Shown: one piece after another, positions 1 through 6,511 of the stretch | How the letters are laid out: every line of letters begins with the position of its first letter | How positions within the stretch are numbered: position 1 is the stretch's first letter | NCBI GenBank assembly: GCA_023415655.1 | Contig: JAEZKD010000194.1 | Coordinates: forward strand, 1-26,372 | Direction: 5' to 3' | From: Bacillota bacterium | Lineage (GTDB): Bacteria; Bacillota; Clostridia; Lachnospirales; Lachnospiraceae | DNA length: 26,372 nt | Notes under the pieces: model-generated | Seen by the model: only the letters and a program-made list of their open reading frames with translations | Database searches by the model: none | Told to the model about the DNA's origin: nothing | Made by a program: the position numbers and the translations under genes

Positions 1-52
1 ATGCGAAGTGAGATTATCATCCAGATTATCTGGTTATGGTAATCAAAAGTAT

Positions 53-124
53 TCCTCGATAGCTCAATGGTAGAGCACACGGCTGTTAACCGTGGGGTTG
101 TTGGTTCGAGCCCAACTCGGGGAG
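53..124 (+). tRNA. tRNA-Asn (GTT)
   Basis: Complete cloverleaf of 72 nt. The acceptor stem pairs 53-59 with 117-123, the discriminator is G124, and the anticodon stem CACGG/CCGTG encloses the loop CTGTTAA, giving anticodon GTT. CCA is not encoded, so the 3' end must be added by the CCA-adding enzyme. It is the first gene of the array in this window. The promoter is not visible and probably lies upstream of position 1. Confidence 0.96.
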
Positions 125-156
125 CTACCCTTTAAAAAAAGGGAATTAAATACCAG

Positions 157-185
157 TTGACATTAAGTTGACGAAATGGTAACAT
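157..185 (+). promoter_or_regulatory. Possible internal promoter before tRNA-Glu
   Basis: TTGACA at 157-162 and TAACAT at 180-185 are separated by 17 bp. The expected start, near 192, is just before tRNA-Glu at 195. The -35 is perfect and the -10 matches 4 of 6, so this could be a second entry point inside the array. This is inference from sequence only. Confidence 0.4.
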
Positions 186-194
186 TAATAACGC

Positions 195-266
195 GGCTCC
201 ATGGTCAAGCGGTTAAGACACCGCCCTTTCACGGCGGTAACAGGGGTTCGAATCCCCTTGGAGTCA
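195..266 (+). tRNA. tRNA-Glu (TTC)
   Basis: Cloverleaf of 72 nt. The acceptor GGCTCCA pairs with TGGAGTC at 259-265 and the discriminator is A266. The anticodon arm CCGCC-CTTTCAC-GGCGG gives anticodon TTC. No CCA is encoded. The spacer to tRNA-Thr contains a 13-bp hairpin (273-285 with 306-318). Confidence 0.96.
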
Positions 267-340
267 TCAATCATAAGATTGGTAGTTAGAATGTAACATC
301 ACCTTCTATCGGTCTTATCGTTATTGAGAAAAATGAATAT

Positions 341-413
<73 letters not shown>

Positions 414-440
414 TATGGCTTTTGAACTTTCAAAAGACAT

Positions 441-514
441 GGACCTTTAGCTCAGTTGGTTAGAGCAACCGGCTCATAACCGGTCGGTCCCGGGTTCGAG
501 TCCCCGAAGGTCCA
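441..514 (+). tRNA. tRNA-Met (CAT), elongator type
   Basis: Cloverleaf of 74 nt. The acceptor GGACCTT pairs with AAGGTCC (507-513) and the discriminator is A514. The anticodon loop CTCATAA gives CAT. It lacks the GGG/CCC anticodon-stem pairs of initiator tRNA. An elongator Met is most likely, but a CAT gene modified to read AUA (Ile) cannot be excluded from sequence. The T stem has one C-C mismatch (491/505), which is unusual. Confidence 0.93.
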
Positions 515-539
515 CTTAAGCAACAAAATCTAGTAATCT

Positions 540-613
540 GGCCCGGTGGCTCAGTTGGTTAGAGCGCCGCCCTGTCACGGCGGAGGTCGTGGGTTCGAGT
601 CCCATCCGGGTCG
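540..613 (+). tRNA. tRNA-Asp (GTC)
   Basis: Cloverleaf of 74 nt. The acceptor GGCCCGG (540-546) pairs with CCGGGTC (606-612) and the discriminator is G613. The anticodon arm CCGCC-CTGTCAC-GGCGG gives GTC. No CCA is encoded. Confidence 0.96.
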
Positions 614-654
614 CTTGTATGCAATGCATACAACGACATAAAATGAATATCCCA

Positions 655-727
655 GGGATCTTAGCTCAGCTGGGAGAGCATCTGCCTTACAAGCAGAGGG
701 TCATAGGTTCGAGCCCTATAGGTCCCA
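655..727 (+). tRNA. tRNA-Val (TAC)
   Basis: Cloverleaf of 73 nt. The acceptor GGGATCT pairs with AGGTCCC (720-726) and the discriminator is A727. The anticodon arm TCTGC-CTTACAA-GCAGA gives TAC. No CCA is encoded. A hairpin capped by GAAA (729-742) separates it from tRNA-Leu. Confidence 0.96.
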
Positions 728-743
728 CTAACCGAAAGGTTAT

Positions 744-829
744 GCCGGCGTGGCGGAACTGGCAGACGCACAGGACTTAAAATCCTGCGGGACTAATCTC
801 CCGTACCGGTTCGATTCCGGTCGCCGGCA
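744..829 (+). tRNA. tRNA-Leu (TAA)
   Basis: Class II tRNA of 86 nt with a long variable arm (GCGGGAC...CCCGT). The acceptor GCCGGCG pairs with CGCCGGC (822-828) and the discriminator is A829. The anticodon arm CAGGA-CTTAAAA-TCCTG gives TAA. The discriminator begins a perfect 26-bp palindrome (829-854). Confidence 0.96.
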
Positions 830-854
830 TTTGTCTAAGTTAACTTAGACAAAT
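829..854. repeat. 26-bp perfect palindrome in tRNA spacer
   Basis: ATTTGTCTAAGTT is followed directly by its reverse complement. The palindrome starts on the discriminator base of tRNA-Leu. In RNA it would form a long hairpin at the 3' end of the tRNA precursor, possibly a processing signal. A shorter palindrome, GTTGT-GA-ACAAC, follows at 862-873. Confidence 0.7.
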
Positions 855-882
855 ACAATATGTTGTGAACAACTTCATATGT

Positions 883-956
883 GTGCATGTAGCTCAGCTG
901 GATAGAGCACTTGGCTACGGACCAAGGTGTCGGGAGTTCGAATCTTCTCATGCACG
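883..956 (+). tRNA. tRNA-Arg (ACG)
   Basis: Cloverleaf of 74 nt. The acceptor GTGCATG pairs with CATGCAC (949-955) and the discriminator is G956. The anticodon arm CTTGG-CTACGGA-CCAAG gives ACG, whose A is normally edited to inosine. It is the last gene of array 1 and a terminator follows 6 nt later. Confidence 0.96.
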
Positions 957-962
957 TATAAG

Positions 963-996
963 ACCTAGAAAGCATTTGTTTTCTAGGTTTTTTATT
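963..996 (+). terminator. Rho-independent terminator of tRNA array 1
   Basis: A 9-bp stem ACCTAGAAA (963-971) / TTTCTAGGT (980-988) with an 8-nt loop is followed by a T run to 993. It lies directly after tRNA-Arg. Confidence 0.85.
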
Positions 997-1237
997 TCAC
1001 CCCATATATCTAAATAATAGGTTCAGTATCATATTTTAGGGGAATAGCTTTCAATTTTTCAAACCTAGATCTTTCGTTCATTTACTAATCCGTAATCTTA
1101 TATAATATCAAGATAATTTTTTATTTTTCATTTATCAAAATCTAACTTCTTTTTCACTCCCAAACAATAGTACCCTACACTACCAAATTAATAATTGTTA
1201 TGTTATAATTACATAATTTAGAAAAACATCAATTTAA

Positions 1238-1537
1238 TATCTTAATAGAGCTACTCAAATGCGATATTACTAATTTAGTCCTATTGTTATGAATCTCATC
1301 GAAGGTGAATTAAAATATTATAATAAAAGTTACACTAGAACAGAGGACCGAATTACATATAAAATAGAAGTGAGTCCTTGGCATTAGTCAATAAGCATTA
1401 CTATGTACGTTTATACATGTTTATGTCATGAGATTAGGACGTCTCTGACCTCGCTCAATGGTTATTTTCAGCTTGAAAAGTTATGTAGAGGGTAAAACAA
1501 TCGGGAAAGGGTCAAAAAACTTGATATAAAGCCATAA
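1238..1537 (+). pseudogene. Decayed PAS/HisKA sensor histidine kinase relic
   Basis: No intact gene lies between the tRNA terminator and the ABC-F gene. One + frame nevertheless keeps protein-like sequence across several stops (TAA 1235, TAA 1271, TAG 1385, TAA 1493, TAA 1535). Residues encoded at 1427-1474 read HEIRTSLTSLNGYFQL, very close to the HisKA H-box (HE[IL]RTPLTSIxGY): the phospho-accepting His is kept and the usual Pro has become Ser. In the same frame, 1298-1375 encodes LIEGELKYYNKSYTRTEDRI and then a beta-strand-like stretch, resembling the C-terminal half of a PAS domain. Only about 14 codons separate the two segments, fewer than in a normal PAS-HisKA linker, so an internal deletion is likely. 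There is no ribosome binding site, ATPase domain or long open frame. The H-box match is strong; the PAS match is tentative. Confidence 0.6.
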
Positions 1538-1560
1538 AAAAGCCCTATAAAATAGGGCTT
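1535..1560 (-). terminator. Terminator of the ABC-F gene
   Basis: Read on the minus strand, AGCCCTAT (1552-1559) pairs with ATAGGGCT (1541-1548) around a 3-nt loop and is followed by six T (1540-1535). It lies about 80 nt after the ABC-F stop codon. Confidence 0.85.
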
Positions 1561-1571
1561 TGAATTGCACC

Positions 1572-1608
1572 GTGGTGAGTGCTAGATGTAGTTATTATCA
1601 CTCGCCAC
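1572..1608. repeat. 10-bp hairpin between ABC-F stop and terminator
   Basis: GTGGTGAGTG (1572-1581) pairs with CACTCGCCAC (1599-1608), one pair being a wobble, around a 17-nt loop. There is no T run on either side, so this is not a terminator. It would be a second structure in the 3' UTR of the ABC-F mRNA. Confidence 0.6.
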
Positions 1609-1636
1609 AGGAAAAGTTTCAGAAAGAAACTCACAA

Positions 1637-3190
1637 TTAAATTTTAGTAGACCATTCACCACAGTCAATTACCTTGTTTGCCCAACCTTCATAGAAATCA
1701 GGTTCATGGCAGATTAAGAGTATGCTTCCTTTGTAATCCATCAAAGCTCGTCTTAATTCCTCTTTGGCATCAACATCAAGATGGTTAGTAGGCTCATCAA
1801 GTAATAAGATATTGGTCTCACGATTTAATAGCTTACAGAGACGTACCTTTGCTTGTTCACCACCACTTAAGACACGGACCTGGCTTTCAATATGATTGGT
1901 CGTAAGGCCGCATTTAGCAAGTGCTGAACGACATTCATACTGTGTCCAAGAAGGGTATTCAGTCCAGATTTCTTCGATACAGGTATTGTTTTTGGCACCC
2001 GTCATTTCTTGTTCAAAATAGCCCTTATATAAATAATCTCCTAAGACTACTTTTCCTTGCAATGCTGGAATGATGCCAAGGATACTCTTAAGTAAGGTAG
2101 TTTTACCGATTCCATTAGCACCTTTTAATACCATCTTATCCCCTCGTTCCATAGTTAAATTAATGGGACGAGATAGTGGTTCATCATAACCGATTACAAG
2201 ATGCTCGGTATGGAAGATATAGCGACTAGCAGCTCGAGCTTCCTTGAAAACAAATTCTGGCTTTGGTTTTTCCTTTGCAAGTTCAATCACATCCATTTTA
2301 TCTAATTTTTTCTGACGTGACATCGCCATATTTCTTGTAGAAACTCTTGCCTTATTTCGAGCAACAAAATCCTGTAATTCATTGATTTCTTGCTGCTGGC
2401 GCTTATATGCAGCTTCTAATTGTGCTTTTTTTACTGCATAAACCTCTTGGAATTTATCGTAGTCACCAACATAACGATTTAATTCGCCATTTTCCATATG
2501 GTAGACAAGATTTATTACACTATTTAAAAAAGGAATATCATGAGAAATGAGGATAAATGCATTTTCATATTCCTGTAGATAACGTTTTAGCCATTCAATA
2601 TGCTCTACATCTAAGTAGTTGGTAGGTTCGTCGAGTAATAGAATATCAGGTTTTTCTAGTAGTAATTTACCTAATAAAACCTTGGTTCTTTGACCACCAC
2701 TCAAATCAGTAACATCCTTATCAAGTCCAATGTCAGCTAAGCCAAGAGCACGGCCAATTTCCTCAACTTTGGAATCAATGATATAGAAATCATGAGCATC
2801 CAAAAGGTCTTGAATGGTTCCAAATTCATCCATAAGTTCTGCCATCTTATCATCAGATGCATCTGCAAGCTGATTACAAATCTCATTCATTTTTGCTTCC
2901 ATTTCAAATAGAAAGTTAAATGCTGATTTTAATACGTCACGAATCGTCATTCCTTTTTCAAGAACAGAATGCTGATCTAGGTAACCGACACGAACATTTT
3001 TTGCCCATTCCACGTCACCTTCATCAGGCATTAATTTATTAGTTATGATATTCATAAAGGTGGATTTACCTTCACCGTTTGCACCAACTAAACCAATGTG
3101 TTCTCCTTTTAATAGACGAAAGGAAACATCGTGAAAAATCATTCTTTCACCAAAGCCATGATTTAAGTTTGTAACATTTAATATACTCAT
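1637..3190 (-). CDS. ABC-F family ATPase
   Basis: A cytoplasmic 517-residue protein with two ATP-binding cassettes and no membrane segment, the ABC-F layout. Cassette 1 has Walker A GANGEGKST (36-44), signature LSGGQ (163-167) and Walker B LLLLDEPTNYLD (184-194). Cassette 2 has GANGIGKTT (357-365), LSGGEQ (441-446) and LLLDEPTNHLD (462-472). The charged linker between them (about 235-315) is the position of the P-site tRNA-contacting segment of the family. ABC-F proteins bind the ribosomal E site and either rescue stalled ribosomes or protect against antibiotics; which applies here cannot be told from sequence. The ATG has an AAGGAG site (3198-3203). The gene is monocistronic, with its own promoter (3253-3281) and terminator. 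The leader is only about 55 nt, so the long attenuator leader seen before many resistance-type ABC-F genes is absent. That favours a housekeeping role. Confidence 0.93.
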   Translation of the reverse strand: MSILNVTNLNHGFGERMIFHDVSFRLLKGEHIGLVGANGEGKSTFMNIITNKLMPDEGDVEWAKNVRVGYLDQHSVLEKGMTIRDVLKSAFNFLFEMEAKMNEICNQLADASDDKMAELMDEFGTIQDLLDAHDFYIIDSKVEEIGRALGLADIGLDKDVTDLSGGQRTKVLLGKLLLEKPDILLLDEPTNYLDVEHIEWLKRYLQEYENAFILISHDIPFLNSVINLVYHMENGELNRYVGDYDKFQEVYAVKKAQLEAAYKRQQQEINELQDFVARNKARVSTRNMAMSRQKKLDKMDVIELAKEKPKPEFVFKEARAASRYIFHTEHLVIGYDEPLSRPINLTMERGDKMVLKGANGIGKTTLLKSILGIIPALQGKVVLGDYLYKGYFEQEMTGAKNNTCIEEIWTEYPSWTQYECRSALAKCGLTTNHIESQVRVLSGGEQAKVRLCKLLNRETNILLLDEPTNHLDVDAKEELRRALMDYKGSILLICHEPDFYEGWANKVIDCGEWSTKI

Positions 3191-3252
3191 AGAATAACTC
3201 CTTATTTGATAAGCGTTCTAACACGTTTTTTGTCGTGTGCATCAATTTAACT

Positions 3253-3281
3253 ATTCTACATGAAATGTTGGAAATTGGCAA
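3253..3281 (-). promoter_or_regulatory. Sigma-A-type promoter of the ABC-F gene
   Basis: On the minus strand TTGCCA (3281-3276), a 17-bp spacer and TAGAAT (3258-3253). The expected start is near 3246, leaving a leader of about 55 nt. Confidence 0.6.
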
Positions 3282-3329
3282 GTATAAAGATAGTAGGAAA
3301 AATTTAAGTTGATTTTAATGAAACTAACA

Positions 3330-3358
3330 TTTACCGTTCCATCTTATTGTGCTACAAT
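3330..3358 (+). promoter_or_regulatory. Promoter of the HAAS/DUF1700-like gene
   Basis: TTTACC (3330-3335), a 17-bp spacer and TACAAT (3353-3358), preceded by TG at 3350-3351 (extended -10). The leader of about 115 nt ends in a small hairpin, CTACAT/ATGTAG (3453-3469), just before the ribosome binding site. Confidence 0.55.
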
Positions 3359-3481
3359 GATTAAAACTTACAATTAGTGAAATCATATGAGATAGACTGA
3401 AATTTTTCATGGAGTACCAAAGAAGGACATTCATTGAATAGTATTTCTAATGCTACATGAATTATGTAGAATGGAGTGAAT

Positions 3482-3979
3482 ATGACAGTACAAGAGTTTT
3501 TAAATATATTAGAACAAACACTAACTGGTGAAATACCAGCACAGGAAGTAAGATCAAATCTGCAGTACTATCGAGACTATATTCAGTCTAAAAAGGGAGT
3601 CAAAACAGAGGCAGAGATCATGTTAGAGTTAGGTGATCCTAGATTAATTGCTAGGACAATTATCGATACCTATCGCTTAAATCATCCTAACATAGGGAAT
3701 AATGCGTATTATCAAAAAGATGCCTATCAAGAAGCGAATACGCAGTATGAACGGTATACGAATGGGAGTCAAGAGGAGCAAGAACAAATAAAATCACTAC
3801 GTAAAATTAAATTTATGGGTTGGGCCATATTAATTGGTTTTCTTCTTGTATTACTTTGTATCTTAGGAGTTGTGTTTTGGTTAGGTGGCGTAGTGGTATC
3901 TTTGATTCTTCGTTTCTTATTTCCAGTGATTTTGATTTTAGTAGGAATTACATGGTTGCGTAAACAATCGAACAAATAA
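3482..3979 (+). CDS. HAAS/DUF1700-like membrane protein
   Basis: A 165-residue protein. The N-terminal half is a helical, charged domain resembling HAAS/DUF1700: it starts TVQEFLNILEQTL and later has a conserved-looking ELGDPRLIARTI (49-60). The middle (70-105) is polar and Gln/Tyr-rich. Two hydrophobic stretches at about 112-134 and 136-158 are likely membrane helices, followed by a short basic tail. Proteins of this type often sit beside a PadR regulator and are thought to act in membrane-linked signalling; no padR gene is seen here. The frame is also open from a GTG at 3476, but that GTG overlaps the GGAG site (3473-3476), which sits 5 nt before the ATG at 3482, so the ATG was chosen. It shares a terminator with the convergent gene downstream. 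The family call is moderate and the function unknown. Confidence 0.75.
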   Translation: MTVQEFLNILEQTLTGEIPAQEVRSNLQYYRDYIQSKKGVKTEAEIMLELGDPRLIARTIIDTYRLNHPNIGNNAYYQKDAYQEANTQYERYTNGSQEEQEQIKSLRKIKFMGWAILIGFLLVLLCILGVVFWLGGVVVSLILRFLFPVILILVGITWLRKQSNK

Positions 3980-4028
3980 AAAACTGGCTGTTATATCATG
4001 AATGTAATGATGCAACAGCCAGTTTTTT
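3979..4028. terminator. Bidirectional terminator between convergent genes
   Basis: AAAACTGGCTGTT (3980-3992) pairs with AACAGCCAGTTTT (4014-4026), with a smaller inner helix ATCAT/ATGAT (3995-3999/4007-4011). A runs on one side and T runs on the other let it work in both directions, for 3482-3979 (+) and 4058-5641 (-). Confidence 0.85.
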
Positions 4029-4057
4029 CATTATTGATATTAAAATAAAAGCAAAAT

Positions 4058-5641
4058 CTATTTTAGTTGAATTCGATAGACAATATAAGAACCTACGGTA
4101 TATGGTTCAAAATAAGAATAAGAGGTACAGAACTCGAATATGATATCTTTGACTTTTATTGAGTTTGGACAAACAATCATAATCCAATCTGAATTCTCCT
4201 TCTTCTGTCTTCTGATACTACTACGGACTTGTTCTTGAGTAGTACAAAGATAATCCTCATAGACGTAGTACATATACTCTACTCCCTTACAAGCAGGATA
4301 AGATTTCGTATTCCAAGAATGGTCTTTTGCCATCATCGTATCAGTGATTAAAAAGTAGTTATATGAAACGGTGTTTTTATCTGGCAGAGGATCATCCCAA
4401 GTAACATCTATATGATACCAATCGCCTTTGAGCTGAACCATATTCCATGCATGGTTAATGCCATCTGCTTTTCCAGTGACTATTTTACTTTCAATTTCTA
4501 GAAGTTCCATAAAAATCTGGAATGCTTCGGCATAACCAGAACAAACTGCAGTCTTATTTTGAATGAGCCCTACTGCTTCATAAGATTCTTTTGGCATGCT
4601 AGACTCTGAATAGACTCGAGTATCATAGGTCGTATTTAATATTAACCAATCATGTACCTTTTTTATCTGATCCACCTTGGAGTCATCTGGAACAATTAAG
4701 GATGATAGGATATCCTTCATTTCTTGATATACTTGCTTTTCTGTTTTTGTTAAGAATATATCGGAAGACATGGTTGCTGCAATCAATAGATTAGTCAAAG
4801 TATCTAAAGGAGTAGCACTAAACACCAATTTGCCCACGAAATTGCAGGTAGTAGGCAATGAAACATTAGTTAATACAGAGCAACCATTGAAGGCGTAATC
4901 ACCTATATGCTTCATCGATTCTGGAAAGGAGCAGGAGGATAAGGACGTACAGTTAGCAAAGGCACCTTCACCGAGAGTAGTAAGCTTTGAAGGAAGTGTG
5001 ATGGTTTTTATGGAACGACAGCCATAAAATGCATAATTTCCGATAGTACTTATGGTTTCAGGGAAGTCAACGGATTGAATGTAATCCGAATTTGAGAAGG
5101 AATAATTATCAATCTTTGTAACAACAAAACCATTCAATTTTTTCGGTATTACTATTTTTTTAAGGTTTGAAGGACCTTTATAATTCGTAATAATTGCTTT
5201 GGAGTTAACAATGCGATAGGTAAAATATGAGGAAGAGCTAGCTTTTGGGCGTATACGAAGGGTACAGGAAGATTTTTTACCTGAGTTGCGATCTGTTGCA
5301 GTAATTGTAACTGTGCCTGGAGTAATAGGTTTGATTTTTCCAGTTTTGGATACTGTGGCTACCGAAGTATCATTACTTTTCCAGGTGATAACGGAATCTA
5401 TAAGCCCAACCGTCTTTACTTTAAAATAGTAAGTTTCGGTCAACTCGAGTTCATTAATTTTATTCGTTATGGATATGTACTGTTTGGTTTTACTCGTGGA
5501 TATTGTGTCGATTTGACTTTGTGATGTATTAAGTGAACTAGCATAAACAGTAGTGAATTTATTATCTGCAATTGTACTAATTAGAGATAGTAAAGTAAAC
5601 ATAAAAATTAGTAAGATTGGGTGATGGGATTTCGTTTTCAT
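4058..5641 (-). CDS. Secreted Big2 / LRR_5 / transglutaminase-like protein
   Basis: A 527-residue exported protein. Residues 1-35 form a signal peptide (basic start, hydrophobic 9-24, likely cleavage near VYAS). A bacterial Ig-like group 2 domain spans about 55-130 (ITWKSNDTSVATVSKTGKI). BspA-type leucine-rich repeats run from about 155 to 275, with repeated I-x-x-YAFxGC / LPxxLxxLGxxAFxNC units. A transglutaminase-like cysteine protease fold spans about 320-420 with a complete triad: Cys367 in AVCSGYAEAF, His397 in NHAWNMV and Asp412 in HIDVTWDDP. The C-terminal 100 residues are not recognised. No LPxTG motif or S-layer domain is seen, so it is probably released or loosely wall-bound. In this fold a Cys-His-Asp triad is compatible with peptidase or cross-linking activity on surface proteins or peptidoglycan, but the substrate is unknown. 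The start has AAGGAGG (5653-5647). Confidence 0.88.
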   Translation of the reverse strand: MKTKSHHPILLIFMFTLLSLISTIADNKFTTVYASSLNTSQSQIDTISTSKTKQYISITNKINELELTETYYFKVKTVGLIDSVITWKSNDTSVATVSKTGKIKPITPGTVTITATDRNSGKKSSCTLRIRPKASSSSYFTYRIVNSKAIITNYKGPSNLKKIVIPKKLNGFVVTKIDNYSFSNSDYIQSVDFPETISTIGNYAFYGCRSIKTITLPSKLTTLGEGAFANCTSLSSCSFPESMKHIGDYAFNGCSVLTNVSLPTTCNFVGKLVFSATPLDTLTNLLIAATMSSDIFLTKTEKQVYQEMKDILSSLIVPDDSKVDQIKKVHDWLILNTTYDTRVYSESSMPKESYEAVGLIQNKTAVCSGYAEAFQIFMELLEIESKIVTGKADGINHAWNMVQLKGDWYHIDVTWDDPLPDKNTVSYNYFLITDTMMAKDHSWNTKSYPACKGVEYMYYVYEDYLCTTQEQVRSSIRRQKKENSDWIMIVCPNSIKVKDIIFEFCTSYSYFEPYTVGSYIVYRIQLK

Positions 5642-5664
5642 GATAACCTCCTTACCTCAAAAAT

Positions 5665-5693
5665 ACGATAACTTTATGTTACTTCTATGTCAA
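5665..5693 (-). promoter_or_regulatory. Promoter of the transglutaminase-like gene
   Basis: On the minus strand a perfect TTGACA (5693-5688), a 17-bp spacer and TATCGT (5670-5665). The leader would be short, about 17 nt, just enough for the AAGGAGG site. Confidence 0.5.
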
Positions 5694-5723
5694 AATCTAG
5701 CATAATTAGGAATTTATAAAAGT

Positions 5724-5756
5724 GAAACAGCCAATAGGGGAGCTATTGGCTGTTTC
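5724..5756. repeat. Perfect 14-bp hairpin in the divergent spacer
   Basis: GAAACAGCCAATAG (5724-5737) and CTATTGGCTGTTTC (5743-5756) are separated by 5 nt. Neither side has a good T run. It lies upstream of both divergent promoters and could be an operator, a weak terminator or a leftover terminator. Confidence 0.65.
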
Positions 5757-5849
5757 GTTGAGGGGAGTATAAATAATTAATAAGGGGTTATATAGCGTAT
5801 CTCAATTATTTACATAATCTAGATACAATTCAATCATACTACAACTCTT

Positions 5850-5877
5850 TTGAAAAATCAATAAAAGTTTTTATAAC
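5850..5877 (+). promoter_or_regulatory. Possible promoter of the tandem-repeat gene
   Basis: TTGAAA (5850-5855), a 16-bp spacer and TATAAC (5872-5877). The leader would be about 100 nt. A sporulation-type -10 look-alike, CATATTTTA, near 5966-5974 is too close to the ribosome binding site to be used. Confidence 0.4.
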
Positions 5878-5987
5878 TTTCTTAAAAAAAAGCAAACTAA
5901 AATTTTAGAGGATGAACGTATATTTTCTAGGTTTAAGCCCATAATATCGATTGTAGTATTAATATCATATTTTATAGGAGGCAGTTT

Positions 5988-6332
5988 ATGTCATCAGAAT
6001 TTAACAGTAATGAAAATAACTCTAAAAATGCATCCAAGAATGCAAATAACTACAAAAATACCAGCAACAACTCAAATTACAAAGATACTTCCAGTAACAA
6101 CTCTAATTACAGAGACAGCACCAGCAACAACTCAAACTACAAAGATACTTCCAGTAACAACTCTAATTACAGAGATACCACCAGCAACAATTCAAACTAC
6201 AAAGATACTTCCAGCAATAATTCTAATTACAGAGATAGTTCCCAAGATAATATGAACTACAAAGATAGTTCTAATTATAAAAATTCCAGCTCTTCTAAAA
6301 ATAGTAGCAAAGACAGTCAAAACTATAAATAA
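5988..6332 (+). CDS. Asn/Ser/Tyr-rich tandem-repeat protein
   Basis: A 114-residue, very hydrophilic protein of almost only N, S, Y, K, R, D and T. From about residue 26 to 95 a 10-residue unit, S-N-N-S-N-Y-(K/R)-D-x-x, repeats seven times, with NYKD and NYRD alternating. There is no Cys, no signal peptide and no membrane segment, and it is probably disordered. The ATG has a perfect AGGAGG (5976-5981) 6 nt upstream, so translation looks real. The alternative frame, open over 6010-6255, is a by-product of the 60-bp repeat. It is flanked by its own promoter and terminator, so it is monocistronic. Function unknown: the composition recalls spore-coat or matrix-type structural proteins, but nothing in the sequence proves this. 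Confidence 0.75.
   Translation: MSSEFNSNENNSKNASKNANNYKNTSNNSNYKDTSSNNSNYRDSTSNNSNYKDTSSNNSNYRDTTSNNSNYKDTSSNNSNYRDSSQDNMNYKDSSNYKNSSSSKNSSKDSQNYK
6061..6240 (+). repeat. Three tandem 60-bp repeats, each two 30-bp halves
   Basis: Copies lie at 6061-6120, 6121-6180 and 6181-6240. Copies 1 and 2 differ at only a few bases; copy 3 is more divergent. Each holds two related 30-bp halves (NYKD and NYRD). A degenerate seventh half follows at 6241-6270. The unit is a multiple of three, so copy number can change without a frameshift. Confidence 0.93.
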
Positions 6333-6345
6333 AGATATGATGTTA

Positions 6346-6384
6346 CAGGGCAAGATGAGCGCCTAACTTATCTCTCTTGTCCTG
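6346..6384. repeat. 10-bp hairpin after the repeat gene
   Basis: CAGGGCAAGA (6346-6355) pairs with TCTTGTCCTG (6375-6384), with one G-U pair. It precedes the terminator at 6392 and would be a second structure in the 3' UTR. Confidence 0.6.
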
Positions 6385-6391
6385 ATTTAAC

Positions 6392-6425
6392 AAAAAAACC
6401 GCCTTTCATTGAAGAGCGGTTTTTT
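6392..6425. terminator. Terminator of the tandem-repeat gene
   Basis: AAAAACCGC (6394-6402) pairs with GCGGTTTTT (6416-6424), flanked by A and T runs. It is symmetric enough to act in either direction, but the neighbouring genes make the plus direction relevant. Confidence 0.85.
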
Positions 6426-6511
6426 ATCGTTTAAGCACACTATATGTCGAATTGAATACAATATAATAGGAGTCTTCTTAGGCTTTTGTAGAATTTTCAG
6501 ATAGAAAGCTG

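Larger units (their letters stand above)
5642..5987. other. Divergent intergenic region
   Basis: This 346-bp spacer lies between two divergent genes. It holds a minus-strand promoter, a 14-bp hairpin (5724-5756) and a plus-strand promoter (5850-5877). A 10-codon frame starting at ATG 5912 lacks a usable ribosome binding site. No further gene or relic was seen. Confidence 0.7.

Noticed and set aside
589..780. 63-codon frame across tRNA-Asp, tRNA-Val and tRNA-Leu
   Set aside because: It lies wholly over three tRNA genes and their spacers and has no ribosome binding site.
1577..1585. GAGTGCTAG resembling half of a CIRCE heat-shock operator
   Set aside because: The matching TTAGCACTC half is missing at the required distance, and the site lies downstream of a gene.
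5912..5944. 10-codon frame upstream of the tandem-repeat gene
   Set aside because: The AGAGG touches the ATG with no spacing, and nothing supports translation.
5966..5974. Sporulation-type -10 (CATATTTTA) before the tandem-repeat gene
   Set aside because: Transcription would start inside the ribosome binding site, leaving no usable leader.
6010..6255. Second open frame inside the tandem-repeat gene
   Set aside because: The 60-bp repeat keeps any stop-free frame open; this one lacks a ribosome binding site, while the other frame has a perfect AGGAGG.
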